58,606 bases of DNA from Pseudomonadota bacterium. Lineage in GTDB: Bacteria > Pseudomonadota > Gammaproteobacteria > Burkholderiales > JABEVD01. Both the position numbers and the translations under genes were made by a program. The stretch is from positions 1 through 58,606 of the forward strand of contig JAKBJU010000016.1 of the NCBI GenBank assembly GCA_021835845.1. The letters are read 5' to 3'. The notes under the pieces are model-generated. The model made no database searches. It was not told the DNA's origin and saw nothing but the letters and a program-made list of their open reading frames with translations. Shown one piece after another: positions 8,505-17,657 of the stretch (position 1 is the stretch's first letter; every line of letters begins with the position of its first letter).

Positions 8505-10611
8505 GGTTACCGTCACGCCCCCCGGCGAAAGCGCCGATTTCTCAAGCTGGATCGAGTCTCTTTCGCCGCACTACACGCCGCAGGAAATCGAATCCATTCG
8601 CCTGGCCACGGAGCATGCCGCAAGGCAGAACATGCGCCTCCCCGGCGGAGAGTCGATGCTCGAACATGTGATCCAGTCTGCTTCAATCCTAGCAGGGATG
8701 CACCTGGATTGCGAGGCGGTCGAGGCCTGCCTGCTGCTTTTCTGCAGCGATATCGGGGAGGCCTTCGGGGAAGGCGTGGAAAGCCTGGTCGAGGGCGTGA
8801 AACGTTTTTCCTCGTTCGATCTCGACGAAACCGAAAAAGGGGAGCTCGAAGGCCTGCGCAAGATGCTGCTCGCGATCGTCCAGGACATCAGGGTGGTCCT
8901 GATCAAGCTTGCCGATCAGCTGCAGAGCCTGCGCCATCTTGCAGGAAGCAGCGACGAGGAGGCAAGGTTGAAGGTTGCAGTCAAGACGCGCGACATTTAT
9001 GCGCCGCTCGCCAACCGGCTCGGCATCTGGCAGATCAAGTGGGAGCTGGAGGATCTGTCTTTCCGCATCCTGGAACCCGAAACCTACAAAAAGATCGCGC
9101 GACTGCTCGACGAGAAGCGCGTCGACCGGGAAAGATTCATCGCGGCTGCCATAGCCGAACTGAAAGGCGAGCTGGAGGCGGCCGGAATCCGCGGGGAAAT
9201 CTCCGGACGCCCCAAGCACATCTACAGCATCTACAAGAAAATGCAGCGAAAGAACCTGGGGTTCGAGGGCATTTACGATGTCAGGGCGATCCGGGTGCTG
9301 GTGGATGACGTGAAGGACTGCTATGGCGTCCTCGGCATCGCGCATGACCTGTGGGCCCCGATTCCAGGGGAGTTCGACGACTACATCGCCAAACCCAAGG
9401 AAAACGGCTACAGTTCCCTGCATACCGGGGTGATCGGACCTGAAGGCAAGGCGCTCGAAGTACAGATCAGGACGCGCGAGATGCATCATGCGTCCGAGAT
9501 GGGGGTCGCCGCCCACTGGCGCTACAAGGAAGGGGGGAGGCGGGATTTCCGCTTCGAGGAGAAGCTCCTCTGGCTCAGGAAGCTCATGGGCTGGCGCGAC
9601 GAATTGGGCGAATCGGAAAATCTCGCCAGGGAAATCAGGGAAGGGCTCTTCCAGGAGGCCGTCTACGTCATGACGCCGCAGGGAAAGGTCATCGACCTGC
9701 CCAGGGATGCGACGCCACTGGATTTTGCCTATCATGTGCATACCGATCTCGGCCATCGCTGCCGCGGGGCGAAAGTGGACGGGGCGATCGTCCCGCTCAA
9801 CACGCCCCTGAAGACCGGGCAGCGCGTCGAAATCATCGCTGCAAAGCAGGGCGGACCGAGCCTCGACTGGCTCAATTCCGAGCAGGGCTTCGCGAAAAGC
9901 TCGCGAGCCCGCGCCAAGATCAGGCAATGGTTCAACAGCCGCAATTTCGAGACGAGCGTGGCGCATGGGCGCCTGCAGCTCGAAAGGGAACTGAAGCGGG
10001 CCGGAAAGGGCGGCATTTCCCTGGAGAAGGTCGCAGATCATTTCGGGTTCGCGAAGCTGGACGATTTTCTGGTCGAGGTCGACAGGGGAAACATCACGCG
10101 CCGCCAGATCCAGTCCTTCTTGCGGGAAGAGACTGCCGAACCGCAAAAGCTGCCGGTGGCGAAGATCAGGCCTACCCAACGCTCTGGCGAAGTGCTGATT
10201 GTCGGCGTGGACAAGCTCCTGACCCTGCTTGCAAAATGCTGCAAGCCGGTTCCTCCTGACGAGATAATCGGCTTCGTCACCAGAGGGCGCGGGGTGATGA
10301 TACACAGGAAGAGCTGCACCAATGTCGCTCATCTCGATCCGGACAGGCTGCTGGAAGCCCAGTGGGGCCCGATGGGCGGGAAGTTTCCCGCTGACATCGT
10401 CATCGAGGCATCCGACAGGCAGGGGCTGCTGCGGGACATATCCGACATCCTGGCCAGAGAAAGAATCAACGTTACCGCGACCAGGACGCTGAGCCGCGTG
10501 GACAGGGCGAGCATGCGCTTCACGATAGCGGTTTCCGACCTTGCCGAATTGCGCAAGGTTCTGGGAATGATCATGGAAGTACCAGGGGTCGTGCAGGCAT
10601 CGAGACGATAG
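8503..10611 (+). CDS. relA: (p)ppGpp synthetase RelA, hydrolase-inactive
   Basis: Ribosome-associated alarmone synthetase of the stringent response, 702 residues. Order: degenerate HD hydrolase domain (1-180), synthetase domain (about 235-345, with GRPKHIYSIYKKM, YDVRAIRVLV and ENGYSSLHTGV), TGS domain (about 390-450, VMTPQGKVIDLP), helical/zinc-finger-like region (CCKPVPPDEIIGF near 578) and C-terminal ACT domain (about 625-700). The HDxxED hydrolase motif is replaced by FCSDIGEA, so the protein should only make (p)ppGpp, as expected of RelA rather than SpoT. The ATG at 8503 lies in a CCATGG that also holds the opposite-strand ATG of nrdJ. No Shine-Dalgarno sequence precedes it, so a short or leaderless mRNA is possible. 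Confidence 0.93.
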   Translation: MVTVTPPGESADFSSWIESLSPHYTPQEIESIRLATEHAARQNMRLPGGESMLEHVIQSASILAGMHLDCEAVEACLLLFCSDIGEAFGEGVESLVEGVKRFSSFDLDETEKGELEGLRKMLLAIVQDIRVVLIKLADQLQSLRHLAGSSDEEARLKVAVKTRDIYAPLANRLGIWQIKWELEDLSFRILEPETYKKIARLLDEKRVDRERFIAAAIAELKGELEAAGIRGEISGRPKHIYSIYKKMQRKNLGFEGIYDVRAIRVLVDDVKDCYGVLGIAHDLWAPIPGEFDDYIAKPKENGYSSLHTGVIGPEGKALEVQIRTREMHHASEMGVAAHWRYKEGGRRDFRFEEKLLWLRKLMGWRDELGESENLAREIREGLFQEAVYVMTPQGKVIDLPRDATPLDFAYHVHTDLGHRCRGAKVDGAIVPLNTPLKTGQRVEIIAAKQGGPSLDWLNSEQGFAKSSRARAKIRQWFNSRNFETSVAHGRLQLERELKRAGKGGISLEKVADHFGFAKLDDFLVEVDRGNITRRQIQSFLREETAEPQKLPVAKIRPTQRSGEVLIVGVDKLLTLLAKCCKPVPPDEIIGFVTRGRGVMIHRKSCTNVAHLDPDRLLEAQWGPMGGKFPADIVIEASDRQGLLRDISDILARERINVTATRTLSRVDRASMRFTIAVSDLAELRKVLGMIMEVPGVVQASRR

Positions 10612-10644
10612 GATAACATTGCAGATGTCGCATTGAGGTGCGTG

Positions 10645-12825
10645 ATGGATCTGAATACCGTATATATCAGGACAGCGAAGGGCGAGGCAGAACTCGGGAA
10701 CGAGCAGCTCTCCCTCGAGTTGCACGACATACTTTCCCGTTTGGATGGCAAGACCAGCGTCAGGCAAATGATGCTGGACGCTGCTTTCTGGTCGGGGCAG
10801 ACTTTCGAGCAGGCCCTGAACGAGCTTCTGGAGGGCGGATATGTCCAGATGCTTTCCGGGGCGGCCATCGCAGCGGAGAAGGCTGCTCCTCTTGATGCTG
10901 CCCCGAATCCTCCAGTCGAAGCGCAGCGCAGCGCTGGCAAGAGCAAATTCGCCGAATCGAAGCGAACCCTGATCGCCAGCGTGCTTTTTCTCGACATGGT
11001 CGAGTACACGAAGCATCCGGTTGCCGACCAGCTCAGGATGAAGGAGGATTTCAACCGGCTGGTCTATCAACTCGTGCAGAAAATCCCCGAGGACGACCGC
11101 ATCATCATCGACACCGGCGACGGCGCAGCGCTGGGCTTCCTCGCCGACCCGGAAGAGGTGCTGTTCATCGCAATCAAGCTGCGCGACACGCTGGAAGCGA
11201 ACGGCCACAAGGATTACCCTTATCTTTATGTCAGGATGGGGATCAACCTCGGCCCGATCAAGCTCGTCACGGACATGAACGGCAGGGAAAACCTGATCGG
11301 GGATGGCGTCAACGATGCCAGCCGAATCATGGGATTCGCAAAGGGCGACCAGATCCTGATTTCGCGCTCTTTTCACGACGTGGTGAGCCGCCTTTCGAGC
11401 GAGCATTCTGGCCTTTTCAAATACCAGGGCGTTCACAGGGACAAGCACAAGAGAGAGCACGAAATCTACGAGGTGGGAGGAGGGACCGGGGCGGCAGGGG
11501 AGGCGGCTGCGGAAGAAAAGGTGGAGGAAGCCATCCGGGCCGAAAGGCTGGCGAAGATGAGGGCGAAGCTTGAGGCTGAAGCGAAAGCGGAAGCCGAAGC
11601 GAAAGCCGCCAGGGCTGCCAGGGAAGCGCTTGAAGCAGAAGCGCGCAAGCATGCGCAGGCGAAGGCGGTGAAGCCGAGAAGCGCGCCCCGGAAAAAAGGC
11701 AGGGGCATCGGCAGGCGCATTGCGATTGCGCTTGCCCTGATCATCGCTGCAACTGCAGGAATCCTGCCCTTCGTTCCTTTGGAATTTCTCGCAAGGCATG
11801 CCGAAAGGACGATCTCGGACAGAACCGGTGAAACGGTGGCGGTCGGATCCGCCTCTCTTGCGCTGCTTCCCGTGCCGGAAATGGTGCTGAGGGGGGTTTC
11901 GGTCGGACAGAATCTCAAGGTTGCGAGGCTGACGGAAGCGATTTTCGGATCCGGGCTTGTCCGGATCGACGGCGCGACAATCGGTCAGAATGCCCTTGCT
12001 GGAATTTCAGGCTGGAAGGCGCCGGCTCGGAAAGTTGAATTGGAAAATGTCGCCCTTTCCCTGAACGGAAAGCTGCTTCCCGCCTTCGGCGGCGAAGTCG
12101 ATTTCGCCGAAGACGGGACATTCAGGCATGCCAGCATCAGGAGCGAAGGCATGAAGATCGAAATTGCGCCGGGGGAGTCCGGCGCCAACATCGTACTCGA
12201 TGCAAAAGACTGGAAGCTGCCCTTGGGGCCAGAATGCCCGTGGTCCGAAATCCATGCCAGGGGAATTGCGAGCGGAAATGAATTGAGGATCGCTTCGATC
12301 GAAGCCAGCGGCTACGGCGGAGACTGGTCCGGGTCAGGCAAGATTGCCTGGGGTGATGGCTGGCACGGAAGCGGAAGCCTCGAGGGGAAGCGTCTCGATA
12401 TCGGGCAGCTTCTGCCCTGTTTCTCGAAGAATGCGAGGCTGAAGGGGACGCTCGAATTCGATGCTGCAGTGGCTTCAAGTGCGGCGAATTTCAACGGGCT
12501 CTTCGATTCCCCCGGGGTCGAAGCCGCCTTCAGGCTCACAAGCGGCGTAATCGGCAATGTCGATATCGCCCAGGCGATACAAACGCCTTCTCCCGGCGGA
12601 TCGAGCGGCGGGGAGACCCGGTTCGACGAGCTTTCCGGTAAGCTCTCCGCATCCGGCGGGGTTTACCGCTACAGCGAACTGAAAATGACGTCCGGGATCA
12701 TGAAGGCGTCCGGCGAGTTTTCAACTGCGCAAGGGAATCTCTCCGGCAGCATCGCGGTGTTCCTCAAGCAGATGCACTTACCTTTGCGGCTTGACGGCAG
12801 CCTTGCCGAGCCCGTCCTTCGCTGA
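10645..12825 (+). CDS. Class III nucleotidyl cyclase fused to a periplasmic AsmA-like domain
   Basis: 726-residue fusion. Residues 1-70 are a small helical module of winged-helix type. Residues about 108-275 are a class III cyclase domain with first metal aspartate in LFLDMVEY, second in DTGDGAA, and the Asn/Arg pair in VNDASRIM. An Ala/Glu-rich coiled coil follows (about 290-345), then basic residues and one transmembrane helix (about 355-378). The remainder, about 380-726, resembles the AsmA N-terminal and C-terminal regions (RTGETVAVGSASLALLP start, repeated beta strands, ending DGSLAEPVLR). The layout predicts a cytoplasmic cyclase tethered to a periplasmic lipid-groove-type domain. The base-selecting positions are Ile and Asn rather than the Lys/Asp of adenylate cyclases. 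The start at 10645 has GAGG 6 nt upstream. It follows relA by 33 bp and may share its transcript. Confidence 0.85.
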   Translation: MDLNTVYIRTAKGEAELGNEQLSLELHDILSRLDGKTSVRQMMLDAAFWSGQTFEQALNELLEGGYVQMLSGAAIAAEKAAPLDAAPNPPVEAQRSAGKSKFAESKRTLIASVLFLDMVEYTKHPVADQLRMKEDFNRLVYQLVQKIPEDDRIIIDTGDGAALGFLADPEEVLFIAIKLRDTLEANGHKDYPYLYVRMGINLGPIKLVTDMNGRENLIGDGVNDASRIMGFAKGDQILISRSFHDVVSRLSSEHSGLFKYQGVHRDKHKREHEIYEVGGGTGAAGEAAAEEKVEEAIRAERLAKMRAKLEAEAKAEAEAKAARAAREALEAEARKHAQAKAVKPRSAPRKKGRGIGRRIAIALALIIAATAGILPFVPLEFLARHAERTISDRTGETVAVGSASLALLPVPEMVLRGVSVGQNLKVARLTEAIFGSGLVRIDGATIGQNALAGISGWKAPARKVELENVALSLNGKLLPAFGGEVDFAEDGTFRHASIRSEGMKIEIAPGESGANIVLDAKDWKLPLGPECPWSEIHARGIASGNELRIASIEASGYGGDWSGSGKIAWGDGWHGSGSLEGKRLDIGQLLPCFSKNARLKGTLEFDAAVASSAANFNGLFDSPGVEAAFRLTSGVIGNVDIAQAIQTPSPGGSSGGETRFDELSGKLSASGGVYRYSELKMTSGIMKASGEFSTAQGNLSGSIAVFLKQMHLPLRLDGSLAEPVLR

Positions 12826-13317
12826 CTTTTCGAGGAAGGCCGCTATTTCCTGGTGGATCGCGCGCTCCCCCGGATCGTACAGGAAGTTGTTCGGGTCAAA
12901 TGCGCGCGAGAGCATGCCCAGCGCAACGAAATAGGCGACGCCGATGGCGACTCCTGCCCAGTAGCCGAGGAACAGGTCGACGATTGCCGCTATCGTGCCG
13001 AAAAGGTGCAGGACGACGGCGGCGCGTCCGAAATCCCGGGCTGCGAGCGGCATGGAGTAGTAATGCCCGTATTTCTCGATCATGACATTGGCCGCTTCCG
13101 AGAGCTTCTTCGAGCGCAAATCCTGCTTCTTCGCCTTGAGTCCGGAAAGCGGGATGAGCAGCAGCATCGCGCAAAGGATCAGGGTGGCCCAGCTCCAGGT
13201 TTTCGATATGAAGATTGCGCCGAGGGCGATCGATCCGGCTAAAAGTGAAATGGCGAAAAACATCCGGGAACTATGCCAGAGGCTCAAAAATACGTCAAAT
13301 TCGATTGAATTGTCCAC
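12778..13317 (-). CDS. Hypothetical four-helix inner-membrane protein
   Basis: 179 residues with two pairs of hydrophobic helices (about 18-35, 42-60, and 100-135 as a long double segment), separated by a charged region rich in Lys and Arg (KAKKQDLRSKK). No family name is recognised. The end overlaps the last 48 bp of the cyclase-AsmA gene tail to tail. The ATG at 13317 is used; an internal ATG at 13263 (MFFAISLL) would start directly at the first membrane helix and is a real alternative. The 5' end lies within the promoter region of the tRNA-Val gene on the opposite strand. Coding potential is supported by a full-length open frame with normal membrane-protein composition; function is unknown. 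Confidence 0.65.
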   Translation of the reverse strand: MDNSIEFDVFLSLWHSSRMFFAISLLAGSIALGAIFISKTWSWATLILCAMLLLIPLSGLKAKKQDLRSKKLSEAANVMIEKYGHYYSMPLAARDFGRAAVVLHLFGTIAAIVDLFLGYWAGVAIGVAYFVALGMLSRAFDPNNFLYDPGERAIHQEIAAFLEKSAKDGLGKAAVKPQR

Positions 13318-13333
13318 GGGCTTCGGGTAAGAT
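13305..13333 (+). promoter_or_regulatory. Promoter for tRNA-Val and probably thrS
   Basis: TTGAAT (13305-13310) and TAAGAT (13328-13333) are separated by 17 bp, and the predicted transcription start near 13340 is only a few bases before the tRNA. No terminator is visible between the tRNA and thrS, so read-through into the translation operon is likely. Confidence 0.55.
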
Positions 13334-13343
13334 GCCGGTCTTT

Positions 13344-13420
13344 AGGCGCGTAGCTCAGCTGGTTAGAGCACCACCTTGACATGGTGGGGGTCGTTGGTTC
13401 GAGTCCAATCGCGCCTACCA
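13344..13420 (+). tRNA. tRNA-Val, anticodon GAC
   Basis: A 77-nt cloverleaf with CCA encoded. The acceptor stem AGGCGCG (13344-13350) pairs with CGCGCCT (13410-13416). The D arm is AGCTCAGCTGGTTAGAGC, the anticodon loop is TTGACAT giving GAC, and the T arm is GGTTCGAGTCC. It lies 48 bp upstream of the thrS start. Confidence 0.95.
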
Positions 13421-13467
13421 GAATTCCCGTGCGGCTCGATGCCGCACTTTTCATTTGCGAAAGGCTT

Positions 13468-15384
13468 ATGCCGGTCATTCGACTGCCAGACGGTTCCGAG
13501 AGACAGTTCGACCGCCCCGTGACGGTGGGAGAGGTCGCGTCCAGCATCGGCCCCGGGCTCCTTCGCGCTGCGATTGCCGGCAGGGTGAACGGGATCCTGG
13601 TGGACATTTCCCACAGGATGGATGCCGATTCCGACCTTTCCATCGTGACCGAAAAGGATCCCGAGGGGCTCGATGTCATCCGCCATTCCTCGGCGCATCT
13701 GCTCGCGCATGCGGTGAAGGAGCTTTTTCCGGAAGCGCAGGTGACGATAGGGCCGGTGATCGACAACGGCTTCTACTACGATTTCTCTTTCAAGCGTCCC
13801 TTCACGCCCGAAGATCTCGCCGCGATAGAAAAGCGCATGCTCGAAATATCGAAGCGCGACCTTCCCGTAACGAGAAGCGTCAAGTCGAGAAGCGACGCGA
13901 TCTCTTTCTTCAAGAGCATCGGCGAGCATTACAAGGCCGAGATCATCGAATCGATCCCCTCAGGCGAGGATCTTTCGCTCTACACGCAGGGAGAATTCAC
14001 CGACCTTTGCCGCGGACCTCATGTGCCCTCCACGGGCAAGCTGAAAGTGTTCAAGCTGATGAAGGTGGCCGGCGCCTACTGGCGAGGCGATTCCAAAAAC
14101 GAGATGCTGCAGCGCATTTACGGCACGGCCTGGACGAAAAAGGAAGACCAGGAAGCCTATCTGGCGCGGCTGGAGGAAGCGGAAAAACGGGACCACAGGC
14201 GGATAGGCAAGCAGCTCGATCTTTTCCATACTCAGGAAGAAGCGCCGGGGATGGTGTTCTGGCATCCGAAGGGATGGACGCTCTACCAGACCGTGGAGCA
14301 GTACATGCGCCGGATTTTCGCGGACAACGGCTACCAGGAAATTCGCACTCCCCAGCTCGTCGACAGGAGCCTGTGGGAGCGCTCCGGGCACTGGGACAAG
14401 TTCCAGGACATGATGTTCACCACCAGTTCGGAGTCGCGCGACTACGCGGTGAAGCCGATGAACTGCCCCTGCCACATCCAGGTGTTCAACCAGGGGCTGA
14501 AGAGCTACCGGGATTTGCCCTTCAGGCTCGCCGAATTCGGCTCCTGCCACAGGAACGAGCCTTCCGGCACGCTCTCCGGCATCATGCGGGTGAGGAATTT
14601 CACCCAGGACGACGCGCATATTTTCTGCACCGAAGACCAGATCCAGGGCGAAGTGTCTGATTTCATCGACCTGCTGCTGAAGGTTTATGCCGATTTCGGC
14701 TTCGACGACGTGCTGGTTAAACTTTCCACCCGCCCGCAGAACCGCGTCGGCTCCGACGAGGACTGGGATAAGGCCGAAGGCGCGCTTCAAACCGCGCTCG
14801 ATGCCAGGGGCATGGCCTGGGAACTGCAGCCGGGAGAGGGCGCATTCTACGGGCCGAAGATTGAATTTTCCCTGCGCGACTGTCTCGATCGGGTATGGCA
14901 GTGCGGCACCATACAGGTCGACTTTTCCATGCCGGGGCGGCTCAATGCGACCTATGTCGCCGAGGACAACACCAGGCAGATTCCGGTGATGCTGCATCGG
15001 GCGATCCTGGGCTCCCTGGAACGCTTCATCGGCATCCTGATCGAGCACCATGCCGGCGCCTTCCCGTTGTGGCTCGCTCCGCTCCAGGCGGTGGTGATGA
15101 ACATATCGGATGCACAGGCCGAATATGCCGAAAAAGTAGCGCAAACCCTGTGCCAAAAAGGATACAGGGTTCAAACGGACTTGAGAAATGAGAAGATAAC
15201 CTATAAAATTCGCGAGCATAGCTTGCAGAGGTTGCCCTACCAGATCATCGTCGGTGACAAGGAAGTCGCAGCCGGGAAGGTCGCCGTGCGCACCCGCACA
15301 GGCGAGGACCTCGGGCAGATGTCGCTGGATGCCTTCATCGACCGCCTTTCCGGGGAAATCGTGCAGCCGGGTGGGAAGGCTTAA
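13468..15384 (+). CDS. thrS: Threonyl-tRNA synthetase
   Basis: Class II aminoacyl-tRNA synthetase that charges tRNA-Thr, 638 residues, the usual length. It has an N-terminal TGS domain (about 1-61), the editing domain with [10 protein letters not shown] (zinc/editing histidines, near residue 75), a catalytic core with class II motif 2 in [17 protein letters not shown], the zinc cysteine in [10 protein letters not shown], motif 3 in [15 protein letters not shown], and a C-terminal anticodon-binding domain (about 540-638). The frame is open upstream to 13381, but that would run through the tRNA; the ATG at 13468, with AAAGG just ahead, is the genuine start. It is the first protein gene of the translation operon. 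Confidence 0.97.
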   Translation: MPVIRLPDGSERQFDRPVTVGEVASSIGPGLLRAAIAGRVNGILVDISHRMDADSDLSIVTEKDPEGLDVIRHSSAHLLAHAVKELFPEAQVTIGPVIDNGFYYDFSFKRPFTPEDLAAIEKRMLEISKRDLPVTRSVKSRSDAISFFKSIGEHYKAEIIESIPSGEDLSLYTQGEFTDLCRGPHVPSTGKLKVFKLMKVAGAYWRGDSKNEMLQRIYGTAWTKKEDQEAYLARLEEAEKRDHRRIGKQLDLFHTQEEAPGMVFWHPKGWTLYQTVEQYMRRIFADNGYQEIRTPQLVDRSLWERSGHWDKFQDMMFTTSSESRDYAVKPMNCPCHIQVFNQGLKSYRDLPFRLAEFGSCHRNEPSGTLSGIMRVRNFTQDDAHIFCTEDQIQGEVSDFIDLLLKVYADFGFDDVLVKLSTRPQNRVGSDEDWDKAEGALQTALDARGMAWELQPGEGAFYGPKIEFSLRDCLDRVWQCGTIQVDFSMPGRLNATYVAEDNTRQIPVMLHRAILGSLERFIGILIEHHAGAFPLWLAPLQAVVMNISDAQAEYAEKVAQTLCQKGYRVQTDLRNEKITYKIREHSLQRLPYQIIVGDKEVAAGKVAVRTRTGEDLGQMSLDAFIDRLSGEIVQPGGKA

Positions 15385-15408
15385 TTTTTTTAGAATTGGA
15401 GAGACACT

Positions 15409-15927
15409 ATCGCTCAGGATAAAGAGCCGAGGATCAACGGCGAAATTACGGCGCCGCAAATCCGGCTGATTGGTATGGATGGGGAGCAGTTGGGCATCGT
15501 GAGCCTTTCTTCGGCGAATGCGATGGCCGAGGAAGCTGAAATCGATCTGGTCGAGATTGCGCCGAACGCGGCGCCGCCGGTATGCCGCCTGATGGATTAC
15601 GGCAAATACAAGTATCAGGAAAGCAAGAAGAGGCACGAAGCCAAGCTGCACCAGAAGCAGATTCAGGTCAAGGAAGTGAAGTTCAGGCCGAGCACTGACG
15701 AGGGAGATTACCAGATCAAGCTCAGGAACCTGATCCGCTTCCTCGAAGAAGGCGACAAGACCAAGATCACGCTCCGCTTCAGGGGGCGCGAGATGGCGCA
15801 CCAGGAATTCGGGGTGAGGCTGCTGCAGAGGTTGCAGACCGACCTCGAGACCTACGGCACCGTCGAGCAGTTTCCCAAGATGGAAGGCCGGCAGATGGTG
15901 ATGGTGCTGTCTCCGAAAAAGAAGTAG
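15409..15927 (+). CDS. infC: Translation initiation factor IF-3 with an ATC start codon
   Basis: Binds the 30S subunit and monitors start-codon choice. Reading from ATC at 15409 gives [19 protein letters not shown] directly after the initiator, the expected IF-3 N-terminus, and 172 residues in total. GGAGAG (15398-15403) lies 5 nt upstream. The first in-frame ATG is at 15475, 22 codons downstream, and would delete the conserved N-terminal segment. IF-3 N domain: about 1-85 with [16 protein letters not shown] domain: about 90-172 with [15 protein letters not shown] and [14 protein letters not shown] non-canonical start is a known autoregulatory device of infC, because IF-3 discriminates against such codons. 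It is 24 bp downstream of thrS and precedes rpmI. Confidence 0.93.
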   Translation: MAQDKEPRINGEITAPQIRLIGMDGEQLGIVSLSSANAMAEEAEIDLVEIAPNAAPPVCRLMDYGKYKYQESKKRHEAKLHQKQIQVKEVKFRPSTDEGDYQIKLRNLIRFLEEGDKTKITLRFRGREMAHQEFGVRLLQRLQTDLETYGTVEQFPKMEGRQMVMVLSPKKK

Positions 15928-16025
15928 CAGGGCCGCATCTTGCGGCAAAACAAGGCGTGTTCGGGTTGTCAAGCATTCCGGGGCCGGAATCACCCGACGC
16001 GGTTTCAAAATAGAAAGGAAGTACC

Positions 16026-16223
16026 ATGCCGAAAATGAAGACCAAAAGCGGCGCTGCAAAGCGCTTCAAAGCATTGGGAGGCGGCGGTTTCAAGCGCTCC
16101 CAGGCTTTTCTGCGTCATATCCTGACCAAGAAGACCACCAAGCGCAAGCGCCATCTGCGCGGCACCTCCACGGTGCATGCTTCCGACAGGCGCTCCATCC
16201 GCAGCATGCTGCCTTACGCTTAA
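16026..16223 (+). CDS. rpmI: 50S ribosomal protein L35
   Basis: 65-residue, very basic protein of the large ribosomal subunit. The N-terminus [19 protein letters not shown] and the [12 protein letters not shown] and [10 protein letters not shown] segments are typical of L35. AAGGAAG precedes the ATG. It sits between infC and rplT, separated from infC by a 98-bp spacer with GC-rich inverted sequence that may be an internal control region. Confidence 0.97.
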   Translation: MPKMKTKSGAAKRFKALGGGGFKRSQAFLRHILTKKTTKRKRHLRGTSTVHASDRRSIRSMLPYA

Positions 16224-16234
16224 AGGAGATATGA

Positions 16235-17656
<1,422 letters not shown>

Positions 17657-17657
17657 C

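Noticed and set aside
8689-11799. 1036-codon open frame on the minus strand
   Set aside because: Shadow of relA and the cyclase-AsmA gene in GC-rich DNA; no ribosome-binding site or family match.
13960-16059. 699-codon open frame on the minus strand
   Set aside because: Antisense to thrS and infC, which have unambiguous motifs.
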